From Wolbachia pipientis (GTDB lineage Bacteria > Pseudomonadota > Alphaproteobacteria > Rickettsiales > Anaplasmataceae), in the NCBI RefSeq assembly GCF_030373985.1, contig NZ_JAUCRB010000005.1:1-64000 (forward strand): a DNA stretch of 64,000 nt. Direction: 5' to 3'. This document shows, one piece after another, positions 48,598-58,252 of this stretch (position 1 is the first letter of the stretch; each line of letters opens with the position of its first letter). Below the pieces are notes generated by a model, which worked only from the letters and a program-made list of their open reading frames with translations, had not been told where the DNA came from and did not search any database. Both the position numbers and the translations under genes were made by a program.

Positions 48598-50418
48598 GTG
48601 TGTGGAATACTTGGCGTAGTAAGTAATGGTAATTCAGTAATACCAACGTTGCTGGCTGGATTACGGAAGTTGGAATATAGGGGTTATGATTCTTCGGGTA
48701 TAGCAATCATAGGCAATGAAGGCAAAATAGAAGTTAAAAAATCAGCAGGAAAAGTCGAAAGGTTATGTGAAATTGTTAGTAACGACAAGGTATCTAGTAG
48801 TACTATTGGCATAGCACATACCCGTTGGGCTACACATGGAGCTCCAGACCTTAAAAATGCTCATCCTATTTATACAAATAACGTTGTTGTAGTTCATAAT
48901 GGCATAATTGAGAATTACAATCTGCTAAAAAAGGGTCTAGAAGAAAGGGGAATGCCGTTTCATACTGACACCGACACAGAGGTCATACCAAACATGCTAA
49001 CACTATATCTTAATGAAGGATTATCACCTATTGATTCTTTATGTAAGTGTTTAAGCAACCTACACGGCTCGTTCGCTTTAGCCCTATTATTTGCGGAATA
49101 CCCAGATGCTCTATTTGTTGCAAAAAGAAATTTACCCTTAGCAATAGGTTATAACTGTAACACCATGTTTGCTACATCCGATTCTAATGCTTTGAGTGCA
49201 CTGGTGGAGCGGATATCGTATCTAGAAGATGATGACATTGCAGTGATAAAGTCCAGCGGAGTTAGTATATACAATAATGGTGCACAAGTTAACCGTAGTA
49301 TAGAAAACAATAGTCCAAGCAATTTTCTAATTGGCAAAAATGGTTACTCTAGCTTCATGCTAAAAGAGATCTTTGAACAGCCTTGTGCACTAAACAAAAC
49401 AATAAGTCAATTTTACAAAAGGTATAAAGGGGTAATATCTACTAACAAAAAATTATTTTCTGAGCTGAATTACATTACTGTAGTTGGATGCGGATCATCT
49501 TATTTTGCTGGGCTAATAGCAAAATATTGGTTAGAAAGTGTTGCTCAAGTTCGAGTGTATCTGGAAATCTCATCAGAATTTAGGTATAGCAACATAAGGC
49601 TAGAAGAAGGGAGCATTGGGTTATTTCTCTCTCAATCTGGTGAAACTGCAGATACCGTCGAAGCACTGCGCTACGCAAAATCACAGAGGCAAATGATCAT
49701 TAGCATAACCAATACATTTAACAGTAGCATTGAAAAAATTTCAGATATTGTGTTGCATACTCTTGCTGGACCAGAAATCGGTGTTGCTTCAACGAAAACC
49801 TTTTCTGCGCAGCTTGCGACTTTAGCGTGCTTTGCCTTAGAACTAGCAAAAATAAAAGGTACATTAAATGAAAAGAGAATAAAACAGCTAAGCAGTGCTA
49901 TCAACTCTATCCCTGAATATGTTGAGCATGTTTTAGATTCGATGAAAATACAACATATATCAAGCAGTATATTAGAACATAACAACATTATTTTAATCGG
50001 TAGAGGAAGCTCATATGGAGTTGCAATGGAAGGTGCATTAAAGATAAAAGAACTTTCATACATAAATACCATTGGCATCGCGGCAGGAGAGATGAAGCAC
50101 GGTTCAATTGCTTTGATAGATTCGTCTGTACTTGTTATAGCAGTTATCCCATACGACAGTTTATTTTTTAAAACGCTATCCAATATACAAGAAATTATTG
50201 CAAGAAAAGGCAGAGTAATTGCCTTCAGTAACAAGCAAGGAGTGCCATTCTTAAGAGAAATTTGTAAGGATGTAGTACAACTCCCAGATGCTGATAGTTT
50301 TATCTTTCCGATCATCTATAGTGTTGCTATGCAATTCCTTGCTTACTCTACTGCAGTAAAAAAAGGGTTAGATGCCGATTGTCCAAGAAATTTAGCTAAG
50401 TCTGTTACTGTTGAGTAA
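48598..50418 (+). CDS. glmS: Glutamine--fructose-6-phosphate aminotransferase GlmS
   Basis: GlmS makes glucosamine-6-phosphate for peptidoglycan precursors. I choose GTG 48598 because it places the catalytic Cys right after the initiator Met (MCGILGVV); a TTG two codons upstream would bury it. The 606 residues have the N-terminal nucleophile domain (HTRWATHGAP, NGIIENYN, TDTDTEVI) and two SIS domains (GCGSSYFAG, SQSGETADT, STKTF, GRGSSYGVAMEGALKIKELSY). The C-terminus PRNLAKSVTVE is canonical. No glmS riboswitch precedes it. Confidence 0.97.
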   Translation: MCGILGVVSNGNSVIPTLLAGLRKLEYRGYDSSGIAIIGNEGKIEVKKSAGKVERLCEIVSNDKVSSSTIGIAHTRWATHGAPDLKNAHPIYTNNVVVVHNGIIENYNLLKKGLEERGMPFHTDTDTEVIPNMLTLYLNEGLSPIDSLCKCLSNLHGSFALALLFAEYPDALFVAKRNLPLAIGYNCNTMFATSDSNALSALVERISYLEDDDIAVIKSSGVSIYNNGAQVNRSIENNSPSNFLIGKNGYSSFMLKEIFEQPCALNKTISQFYKRYKGVISTNKKLFSELNYITVVGCGSSYFAGLIAKYWLESVAQVRVYLEISSEFRYSNIRLEEGSIGLFLSQSGETADTVEALRYAKSQRQMIISITNTFNSSIEKISDIVLHTLAGPEIGVASTKTFSAQLATLACFALELAKIKGTLNEKRIKQLSSAINSIPEYVEHVLDSMKIQHISSSILEHNNIILIGRGSSYGVAMEGALKIKELSYINTIGIAAGEMKHGSIALIDSSVLVIAVIPYDSLFFKTLSNIQEIIARKGRVIAFSNKQGVPFLREICKDVVQLPDADSFIFPIIYSVAMQFLAYSTAVKKGLDADCPRNLAKSVTVE

Positions 50419-50468
50419 TTCACTCTTTATTATCATCCCAACACGTAACGCTAGGCCATGAGATCTAT

Positions 50469-50780
50469 AAAAACTACTTGACAAGTTTGAACAACTTCTT
50501 TACCCCGGAGCTAAGGGCTTTAAAATTAGTTCTTATCTGCAGATTCAATGACAAAATTTAGTAAAAAACTGAAAGTATTTTTTGGCAGGTTACATCAAAG
50601 CATTGGGGCTGCATGTCCTTTAAATTTTTTCACATTCAGCCAAAATCGCTCTTAAACTAAGCCTCAGCGAATTATTACAGCGCCAAGTCACAGTATTAGA
50701 GGGTTAAAACTCGCAGCTAGTGGTTTTTTTGCCTTTTTTCTTTTTTGGTAAATTTGTTAATGTTTGCAGCTAACGTGAAC
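50469..50780 (+). repeat. Dispersed intergenic repeat, copy B
   Basis: It aligns with copy A (27499-27830) in the same orientation, from AAAACTACTTGACAAGTTT through CAATGACAAAATT, GGGGCTGCATGTC, ACATTCAGCCA and ATTATTACAG-GCCAA, ending with the TTTTTTGCCTTTTTT module shared with TIR elements. It lies immediately after glmS and may influence its 3' end. Confidence 0.7.
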
Positions 50781-50805
50781 TGGGTAACCTATAAAAAAAT
50801 AGATC

Positions 50806-50970
50806 CTAGTGTCCGCTACTTGGATGACAGGAGAAAGAAGATTATAGGTGAAATGAGATCCCAGTATCACGCACTGGGATGACACCCTTTTGCCAACATT
50901 ATATACTGAGATGAAGGAAAATAGTGTACTTGGATGATAAGAGAAGGGCTACTTGAATGACGTTTTTCCT
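50806..50970. repeat. Palindromic-element cluster (WPE-like), intergenic
   Basis: GATCCTAGTGTCCGCTACTT-GGATGACAGG and GAGATCCCAGTATCACGCACTGGGATGACACC are two elements in tandem. The second contains the hairpin CCCAGT-ATCACGC-ACTGGG. A third, decayed piece (GTACTTGGATGATAAGAG, GGCTACTTGAATGACG) follows. The same words occur in the dapF insert, so these are non-coding siblings of the protein-inserted elements. Confidence 0.65.
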
Positions 50971-51024
50971 ATGACATCAATTTCAACCACAATTTCGATT
51001 TTTTAACAAATTTAGGAGGCAAGC

Positions 51025-51354
51025 ATGAATTTCAATATTTTTCAAAGAAGCAAAACACATAAACATTCTGCTCTACAGAGCATAATGTAGCCAAGTTGGA
51101 GTGAGCGTAATTATGTGAGTTCTGCTGAAGAAGGCTACGTCAAAAATGTTATCACCTTTTAAACAATCAATATGATAACAAATGCCGCATCTTCAGTACC
51201 GTTTATCTTATATCGGCTTACTAACCAAGGAAAATCACAACTAAAATCCATCCTTTACTGAAGTTACTTTATTCTCCTAAGCCTCATGACACTTAACGAA
51301 AAAAGAGAAGCACTTGGCTTACCGCCGTTGCCGGGTGGTGAGAGATTTGATTAA
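51025..51354 (+). pseudogene. Phage portal protein relic (HK97-type, WO prophage-like)
   Basis: After a strong ribosome site (TAGGAGGC), ATG 51025 reads MNFNIFQRSKTHKHSALQ, a stop, then PSWSERNYVSSAEEGYVKN, a stop, then MITNAASSVPFILYRL. This follows the N-terminal portal pattern of HK97-type phages. A deletion joins this to MTLNEKREALGLPPLPGG-E (51286-51354), the C-terminal portal block, ending at a stop. The middle of the gene is gone. It is a decayed remnant of a WO-like prophage. Confidence 0.6.
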
Positions 51355-51445
51355 AAACCTTATATATAATGAAAGTATATTAACATTAATGAATATAAAA
51401 CATTTGTTTTGCATTATTATATTAATAATAATAATTTTAAGGTAG

Positions 51446-52538
51446 CTTACGAATAAAATACAACAGTTAAATGAACAGCTTGCAAACGCTGTTAAAGAAA
51501 GAAACTTAGAGAGAGTTAAGGAATTGATAGGAGATGGAGCAGAAGTTAAAGTAGTATATCGGCATGGATTTACTCCTTTGCACTTAGCTATTAACTCTGG
51601 CTGTAAAGAGATAGTAGGTTTTTTACTTAACAAAGGAGCGTATACTAAAATAGGGCCTTCCATATGTCAAGCTGTCAGCTAATGACAAAGATATGGTGAA
51701 GTTTTTGCTTGCATAAGGAGAGAGTGTTAATGCAATAAATCAGGATGAAAATACTCCTTTATACTTAGCTGCTCTACATGACTACGAAGAGATGGCAGAG
51801 TTTTTACTTGAAGAAGGATCAAATATTAATGCAGTAAATCGATTTGGATTTACTCCTTTATCTTTGTCTTTTGCTGATCGAGTAGATGTTGCTACACTGA
51901 TAGCAAATCACATAGCAAAGTTAGAAACTGTTGATTTTTATGTAAGTGAAGAGAACTTACAAAGAAAAGATGAATTTATAAACACTTTAAACGAGATGCG
52001 TAATAATTATTTACAGCATTTTCAAAACTGTCAGAGAGAAGCCAAAAAGATTGAAAAAGAAAATAAGCAACTATATGACTTTTTAAGAGAAAGCAATATT
52101 GATGATCTAGTCAGTATATGAGAAAGAAATAAAAATGTACGCAGTAAGTTCGGCAACCAAGAAAGCTTACAATAGCAATATCAAGAATATGCCCATATTT
52201 TAATTAACAAGGCTAATTAAGTAGAGAAAGAGATTTTTCTGCATAACCAGAAACTATTAATTGATGCTTCATCAATACATTACGGACGTAATTTTCAAGC
52301 GATGACATTTGCTGGTATAGAAAACTTTTTTAAAGTTTACAGTGGTGATTTTAATGAAAGGCTAGGAAATGGAGGAATAACTCTGATTAACTTTATAAAT
52401 TTTGAGAATATTGCAAAAGAGATATCCCTACACCGACAGTAACAAGCATTTAAAAAGCTTGTAGAAAGTAGTGCACCGGGTAGAGATCTTAACAGTCCAA
52501 ACGCTGAACAACTTCAAGCATCTACCCAGACTGTTTAG
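51446..52538 (+). pseudogene. Ankyrin-repeat pseudogene
   Basis: QLNEQLANAVKERNLERVKELI and GFTPLHLAINSGCKEIVGFLL open an ankyrin array without an ATG. A frameshift near 51660 and a stop in KFLLA-stop-GESVNAINQDENTPLYLAA follow. The longest open part, from MAEFLLEEGSNINAVNRFGFTPLSLSF (51792-52121), leads into a helical tail (NTLNEMRNNYLQHFQNCQRE). After further stops the frame continues to ASTQTV-stop at 52538 with a globular stretch GRNFQAMTFAGIENFFKVY. It is non-functional as read. Confidence 0.75.
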
Positions 52539-52591
52539 CTAACCGCTGGTTGCATGCAGTTGTGTATCTGTGGTGATTCGTGCAACCTAAG

Positions 52592-53389
52592 CTATAACAA
52601 TGGCTTCAACATCTCCAGCCCCACCTTATAGTTAGGATAAATCAGAGAGACACCAAGATCTCTTTTAACTTTAACATTACTCACTTTTTTTGATCCTAAA
52701 TAAAAACTCTGCACATAACCAGGCAAGGAAGAAACCTCTACCAGCTTTGGAACACTAACATTTAGAAGTTTAGCTGCGTATACTACCACTTCAGACTGTG
52801 TAGTAGGTAAATCATCTGCACAATTGTACACTTCACCAGGTTTTATCTTTTGCATGGAAGAAAATAGAATATTCGATATATCTTCAACATGAATACGAGA
52901 AAAAAAATGCCCTTCTTTTTGCACATTTCTTGCTTTGTTAAGCTGTAAATCAATTAATAGGTTTCTACCAGGACCGTATATTCCAGCTAAACGAAAAACA
53001 TGTACAGGTAATTTGCTATTTAGCCATTTCTTTTCAGATCTAAGGCGGTTTTCTCCTCTGCTTTCTATGGGTTTCGTTTCAGATTCTTCTGTAACCCAAT
53101 TACCAGCATGATCACCATAGACGCTAGTTGCGGACAAATAACCGAGCCATTTGATACTTTGAAAGTAATGACCATACCTCTCCAGCACATCATCACCATC
53201 TGGAGGAATAGAAATCAAAACATGTGTTATGTCTTGAAACGTACCTTTGCTCACTTCGTCATAATTAAAAAGGTCGACATCCTGTAAGTCTTGATTTCTT
53301 GAAGTACCATTAACTTTCCAACCTAAACTCAGTAACTTTTTCGATAGAAACCTAGCTACATATCCATAACCAAAGCAAAACAAGTGCAT
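52592..53389 (-). CDS. NAD(P)-binding epimerase/SDR-like protein
   Basis: At 265 residues it is a short atypical Rossmann protein: FGYGYVARFLSKKL (a G-x-G-x-x-A-type dinucleotide loop, residues 7-20), LSATSVYGDHAGNWVTEES with the usual Ser/Tyr-containing motif, and RLAGIYGPGRNLL. This pattern matches YeeZ-type NAD-dependent epimerase/dehydratases. The catalytic Lys of the Y-x-x-x-K motif is not present, so activity may differ. It starts 5 bases after the upstream esterase stop, forming a two-gene unit. Confidence 0.8.
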   Translation of the reverse strand: MHLFCFGYGYVARFLSKKLLSLGWKVNGTSRNQDLQDVDLFNYDEVSKGTFQDITHVLISIPPDGDDVLERYGHYFQSIKWLGYLSATSVYGDHAGNWVTEESETKPIESRGENRLRSEKKWLNSKLPVHVFRLAGIYGPGRNLLIDLQLNKARNVQKEGHFFSRIHVEDISNILFSSMQKIKPGEVYNCADDLPTTQSEVVVYAAKLLNVSVPKLVEVSSLPGYVQSFYLGSKKVSNVKVKRDLGVSLIYPNYKVGLEMLKPLL

Positions 53390-53394
53390 GGAAA

Positions 53395-54039
53395 TTAGTT
53401 TTTGAAATTTTTCTTAATAAACTCTACACCTAATTTTATTCCTTCCTCATTAATAATATGTCCTAATGCATGAATTGGGTGCCCTTCAACATTTACTCCA
53501 TTTTCTTTCAGAGCTTTAACTGCTAAGTCAAGAGAAGAAAAAGGTACCACATCGTCAGCATCACCGTGAATAACACACATGTTAGGTTTCGATTTAATCT
53601 TCGGTGCAACTTTTGAAGGTGAAAGAAACCTACCAGAATATGCAACAACTGACGCACAAGACTGAGAGCGGGTGAGAGCTGTGTGTATCGCAAGCATCGC
53701 ACCTTGAGAAAACCCAACTAAAGAAAGTTGTGCATCTTTTAAGTTAAGCTCTTTCAACTGCGCATCAATAAAATGATTTACTATTGACGTAGCATTTTTT
53801 AATCCATTATATAGTGCTTCTTCACTGCGATCCTCCAAACTAAACCATTGATAACCGTCACCTACTTCTCCTTCAAACGGTGCATTGGGTACTACAAAAC
53901 ATGAATCAGGCAAAGATTTGCTCATAATTTTAGCAAGGTGAACGAAGTTATCACCACTCGAGCCCCAACCATGTAAACAAACAATTAAATTTTTCTTATC
54001 TTTACTTGCACAAATTTCTGGACCTTTAAGTTCAATCAT
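53395..54039 (-). CDS. Phospholipase/carboxylesterase family hydrolase
   Basis: A 214-residue alpha/beta hydrolase. LIVCLHGWGSSGDNFVHLA forms the oxyanion region. GFSQGAMLA carries the nucleophile Ser, HGDADDVVPF the Asp, and ALGHIINEEG the His of the triad. This fits the phospholipase/carboxylesterase (YpfH-like) family, which cleaves short acyl esters or thioesters; the substrate is unknown. It has no signal peptide and lies just upstream of the SDR gene, on the same strand. Confidence 0.88.
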   Translation of the reverse strand: MIELKGPEICASKDKKNLIVCLHGWGSSGDNFVHLAKIMSKSLPDSCFVVPNAPFEGEVGDGYQWFSLEDRSEEALYNGLKNATSIVNHFIDAQLKELNLKDAQLSLVGFSQGAMLAIHTALTRSQSCASVVAYSGRFLSPSKVAPKIKSKPNMCVIHGDADDVVPFSSLDLAVKALKENGVNVEGHPIHALGHIINEEGIKLGVEFIKKNFKN

Positions 54040-54197
54040 TTCTTTTCTTTTTGTTTTATACCTTTATTTAACACTGATTTTTAAATTTGTAAAAACTATA
54101 TTGAATGTTTTTCTATTATAAAGATAGAAGAAAACTATGTTAATTGCTTGTACAAGGACTTATTTGGATATATATTTTAGTTTATTTAACAAGCACC

Positions 54198-54497
54198 ATG
54201 GACACTGATGATAAAGTAGTTTTTAAGATTTATAAACCAGCAAAAACTGCCACACAATCTGGTCTAGGTAACACACGTTTTTGGTACCTAAAAACTGAAC
54301 CTGACTCTTACTATATTGAACCTCTAATGGGGTGGATTGGTTCAAAAAACCCAAAAAAGCAGATTGTATTAAAGTTTGATTCCCTTGAAAAAGCAGTATC
54401 CTACGCAAAAAAACGCAATATTAAATATATAATTGAAATGCCAAAAGATGTTAAGAGGCGTCCAAAATCTTATGCAAGTAATTTCATATCAAAGTAA
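54198..54497 (+). CDS. NADH dehydrogenase subunit of the NDUFS4 type (complex I accessory)
   Basis: From ATG 54198 (MDTDDKVVFKIYKPAKTATQSG) it is 99 residues. The conserved FKIYKPAKTATQSGLGNTRFW, then MGWIGSKNPKKQIVLKFDSLEKAVSYAKKRNIKY, is the signature of the ETC complex I subunit family, the bacterial relatives of mitochondrial NDUFS4. An in-frame extension to 54144 is hydrophobic and probably not translated. It stabilises the N-module of complex I. It stands alone, away from nuo genes. Confidence 0.9.
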   Translation: MDTDDKVVFKIYKPAKTATQSGLGNTRFWYLKTEPDSYYIEPLMGWIGSKNPKKQIVLKFDSLEKAVSYAKKRNIKYIIEMPKDVKRRPKSYASNFISK

Positions 54498-54706
54498 GTC
54501 CTATTGTAGGATGTAGTAGTTTATGCTTCACAGAAGCTCTGCTATTCAACTTGTTCATCCATTTTTTATCAAGCTCGAAACACAAATAATTCTTATTTTA
54601 ATACGAACAATACCTGCTATCATAATTATAGCACATACTAATTTAGTAATAGATTAACTAATAAGCATTATAATATTGCTAATTGTAAATTTACTGAGAG
54701 GTTTCT

Positions 54707-56375
54707 ATGAGTGAAAAGAAGTACATTTTTAAGATAGCAAAAGGCGAACCAATTGACCCTAAATTAACAAAAGAAAAAATTTATAGAATAAAACTAGTAG
54801 CAGAAGATTCTCAAGAAAGTAAACAAGAAGTAACCTTAGATGAACCTTATTTTATACAATATAAACTGCTTAATAACGAAGATTGTAGTCTTGCTTGCAG
54901 TCCGGTTAACGGCCTCATTGATAATATCGACAATACAAAAGCTAAATCTTTTTGCTCAGACGACTATCCTTGCATTAATAATAACGAAGTATTTAAAACT
55001 GTAAAAATAACACGGAGCGGGGATAACAAATATCAATTGATGGTCAATAATAGAAACGACATCCACCTTATTAGATAAATTGCTTGTTTTGTATGAATCT
55101 TTTCTTTTACCTAATCCTTCATTAGAATTCCCCGTAAATGATTCGACGTTGAAAGAATATTATGACAGGCAATCTAATACGGGAGAAATGCAACTAACTG
55201 TTAGTGGGCGCGGCGACCAAACAGGTCATAGTGGCTTATTAATTAAAGACCTTAGCGGGAATATAGTCTGCAAGGTACATAGTAACATGCTGGTTATAAC
55301 AGAAAAAACAAAACTTACAGAATACCTTGGTGAATTACTACAAAAAGATTATGAATACGTTACTGTAGCTACAAGCAATAAAACTAAAACTATGATGACC
55401 TTGCAATCTACATTTCAGATAGAGATGGAAATCCTATTGCTGATACAAACAATGTTAATGTTCAATTGAGCAATATATTAAAGAACTCAAATTTATATAA
55501 TTCTATAAACTGTCAACAAATCTCAAAGGGTATACTTAAAAATCCAACCAATGATCAACTTCAAGTTTTAGTAGAGCACTTATTCAGCGATCAACTTCCA
55601 GTCTTAGCAGAACACTTAACAGATGACCAACTCCTAGCTTTAGTATAGTATTTCAGTAATGAACAGTTACAAACTCTTACTAAGGAATTGAATGAGACAA
55701 AACTGAAAATTATTGTCCCTGTTTTAAATGAAGATCAACTTGAAATTTTAGTGAGAGAATTAAAACCATATCAGGTGAAAAACATTCTATCTTGCCTTAA
55801 AACAGATCAGTTCAAGACACTTATTAGATGATCTAGTTTGTAGAACTAGAAAAAGATTTAGCTGAGCACCGCCTCGCTATCCTTTCTAAGGAATTAGAAG
55901 ATAACCAACTTAGAACCCTACTAAATTATCTCGAGGAGATAAATTAAAGGATTTAGTTAATAAGCTAGACCATGACAAGCTTGAAGTAATAGCTCAGGAT
56001 TTGATTGACCCTGGCAGAATCGAAATTATAATTGATCACCTGTCTATCAATCCTGAAAAACCTTAAACTTTTGCTAACAAAATGCACGACCAACAATTTG
56101 CAGAATTTTTAAATAAACTAAACGCAAAAAACCTAAAAGACATTATTCATAAGCTACCTCATGAGAAAGCCATACCTATGATTGATACTTTTTGCAAGAA
56201 CAATCAATTCAGAAATGTTCTTGATATGATAAAAGGAAAACTTGAAAATCAGAACAAGCAAACCACAGAAGTTATTTAGATGCCTAAGCAAATCAAGAAG
56301 GATATGCCAAAAATTGCTCAGGCTCCAGATCTTGCAGTGGTAGACAGTAGTAACAATTCGATACTATTTGTATAA
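54707..56375 (+). pseudogene. Decayed gene encoding a protein with about 12-residue helical repeats
   Basis: The original start is probably ATG 54707 (MSEKKYIFKIAKGEPID, 123 codons to a frameshift near 55068). A second segment (55080 onward, LYESFLLPNPSLEFP) and a third (from about 55395, DLAIYISDRDGNPIADTN) follow after shifts. The third carries tandem units such as DQLPVLAEHLTD, DQLLALV-stop-YFSN, EQLQTLTKELNE, TKLKIIVPVLNE and DQLEILVRELKP. Stops and shifts continue to VDSSNNSILFV-stop at 56375, through MHDQQFAEFLNKLNAKNLKD at 56082. The repeat resembles no family I know. Confidence 0.65.
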
Positions 56376-56419
56376 CAGTAATTTATAAAGTAATTAATTT
56401 TTTATAGGAGGACTTTATT

Positions 56420-56848
56420 ATGAACAAAAATAATATAGAATTCTATTCTGGCAAAGAAGTTTCACAAAAAAGTGAATTACACAAACTTCAGAAACCAGAG
56501 TTTATAAAACCTGAAATGAAGGAGATAAGTACTAGTAAGGGAAAGTTCAATATAACTCAGAATATGAAACAAGAGGATATTGATAATGTGCAACCAATCG
56601 GACTAAATGTTAAATATCCTAAGTACTTTTATGATGGCCTTATGCATAGTATTAATACATACAACAATGATATGGATACTGCTATCAAAAAAGGTATGGT
56701 AGAACCACATTCACTAACTACAGATAGCATAGGACAAAGGACAAGCAATATAAAAAGTGAACTAAAAAAACTTTGGGAGAAAATGCCAGAAATTGCGGAA
56801 GCTTTTCTATCACCCCATGTTACTGAAGAAGAAAATATATTACTTTAG
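56420..56848 (+). CDS. Hypothetical protein, family not recognised
   Basis: The start is well defined: AGGAGGAC lies 6 bases before ATG 56420. The 142-residue product is hydrophilic, Lys/Glu/Asn-rich, with no membrane helix or signal peptide, and becomes helical toward the end (RTSNIKSELKKLWEKMPEIAEAFL). It is the only intact gene within the 50.4-57.2 kb decayed zone besides the housekeeping cluster at 52.6-54.5 kb, and might be a host-interaction or accessory protein. No function can be assigned. Confidence 0.6.
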   Translation: MNKNNIEFYSGKEVSQKSELHKLQKPEFIKPEMKEISTSKGKFNITQNMKQEDIDNVQPIGLNVKYPKYFYDGLMHSINTYNNDMDTAIKKGMVEPHSLTTDSIGQRTSNIKSELKKLWEKMPEIAEAFLSPHVTEEENILL

Positions 56849-56944
56849 TGGAAAAGGTAATAACCTGATGTCAAGCTGTTGCCTTCATTACATACTATAT
56901 CAGTATAAGTTTTAAAACTTTAATTTTTTATGTAGGTAATTTAT

Positions 56945-57127
56945 ATGAAAATAGATCAAATCTTACAAACTGATGAGTTGAATGCAATATTAATAGAGGA
57001 AAGGGAAAAAGTTGAAAAACCAAATTAATATGTTGGTAATGATGACGGTAGCCTAATAAAAAGGCCAAATGATTTAGGGTTTAGGGTACAAACTTTAGAA
57101 GGTAGCAGTATTAGTAAAGATGCTTAG
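56945..57127 (+). pseudogene. Short decayed gene fragment
   Basis: ATG 56945 reads MKIDQILQTDELNAILIEER to a stop at 57026. The same frame then reads YVGNDDGSLIKRPNDLGFRV, QTLEGSSISKDA and stops at 57125. It looks like the N-terminal end of a truncated gene. I recognise no family. The surrounding 56849-57191 holds nothing else. Confidence 0.35.
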
Positions 57128-57191
57128 AATTAGATACATTACGGTGGAATAAAAGATAGCCAGGTGAGCTATTTCTTGTGCACAAGTGTTT

Positions 57192-57602
57192 TTAATGCAT
57201 TAGGTAGAAATGGCAATCCAAAAGGGCATTCATGCATATTCCACATTGCTTCCAGTCGCACCCCTTACATGCGTAATCAAATTTCTTCAAAGACATTTTC
57301 TTTCTAATTTTTTTTACCACTTCATTCCAGGTCAAAATCTCACCAATTTTTATTCCTAAAACTTTCATATGCCTTCTATCTAGCTCTAAAACTTTAGCTT
57401 GTTTAGTGCATTTACCTTGTTCGGTCTGGTTTGGGCAAGCACTGCAGATACCATCAAGATTACCGACTACTTTGATTCGAGTATTGGGGTCATTGATTAC
57501 TTTATTCGCTATCTTTCTATAGTTCTTCACAAAACCCTGAGAATACCCATACCCTTGAAATGCAAGAGTGCACATGAAATGATGAGGACGAAACCTTATC
57601 AT
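57192..57602 (-). CDS. DUF1284 family cysteine-rich protein
   Basis: A start at ATG 57602 (MIRFRPHHFMCTLAFQGYGYS) gives 136 residues; a longer in-frame opening lies inside bioY and is not coding. The RPHHF-x-C start and the cysteine clusters CSACPNQTEQGKC and CKGCDWKQCGIC are features of DUF1284 proteins, probably an iron-sulfur or zinc protein of unknown role. Its ATG overlaps the bioY stop (ATGA), implying translational coupling to biotin uptake. Confidence 0.85.
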   Translation of the reverse strand: MIRFRPHHFMCTLAFQGYGYSQGFVKNYRKIANKVINDPNTRIKVVGNLDGICSACPNQTEQGKCTKQAKVLELDRRHMKVLGIKIGEILTWNEVVKKIRKKMSLKKFDYACKGCDWKQCGICMNALLDCHFYLMH

Positions 57603-58144
57603 TTTTTCAAATACTGTAAAGCCGCTACAAGTAAAAAAATCTTCACTAAACCAGGCAGGATAAACGGCAGAATACCAACCATTATTGCCTGTTTCAGACC
57701 TACGTAAACAGCAAGCCAACTGACACCACAGACAAAGATTACAACTGTGCCAGTCAGACAACCTAAAGAATTGCGTGTAAATGATCCACATTTAGAGCTT
57801 AGAAATTCATTTACTTCTCCCATCACTATAACAGCAGCTAAAAACCCAATTAAATATCCACCCACTGGTCCAAGAAAAATATGATAACCACCAGAAAAAT
57901 TTGCAAGAATAGGCAATCCTGCTGCACCAAGTAATAGATATGTAAGCACAGAATAAAATGCCGTCTTGCGGTTAAATTTAAGCCCGATAAGCATCACTCC
58001 TAAACTTTGCAGTGTGATAGGCACAGGCTGCAGCGGTATGCTTATTTGAGCCATTAAAAATAAAAGTAATACGCAAGAGAAAACTTCAACTAATGTTAAC
58101 TTGCTGTTAGATTGCGCTGTAAACATACTCCTCCAGTGAAACAT
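57599..58144 (-). CDS. bioY: Biotin transporter BioY
   Basis: BioY is the substrate-binding membrane subunit of ECF-type biotin uptake. Using ATG 58144 it is 181 residues (58126 and 58177 are other starts). There are about six hydrophobic helices, with SIPLQPVPITLQSLGVMLIGL and GAAGLPILANFSGGYHIFLGPVGGYLIGF, the conserved BioY signature. No ECF ATPase or T-component gene is adjacent, so it either works alone or uses a shared module elsewhere. It overlaps the DUF1284 gene by 4 bases. Confidence 0.92.
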   Translation of the reverse strand: MFHWRSMFTAQSNSKLTLVEVFSCVLLLFLMAQISIPLQPVPITLQSLGVMLIGLKFNRKTAFYSVLTYLLLGAAGLPILANFSGGYHIFLGPVGGYLIGFLAAVIVMGEVNEFLSSKCGSFTRNSLGCLTGTVVIFVCGVSWLAVYVGLKQAIMVGILPFILPGLVKIFLLVAALQYLKK

Positions 58145-58252
58145 ATTAATGTTAATTATATTCCAGAGGTTTTGCAATTTAAATTTGCTTATATTGTGCT
58201 ACAATAAGTTACTTTATATACCTAAATAAAAATGATAAATAAGTAAGATCTA

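Noticed and set aside
57603-57791. N-terminal extension of the DUF1284 protein
   Set aside because: The stretch overlaps the bioY reading frame, and the conserved RPHHF start follows ATG 57602.
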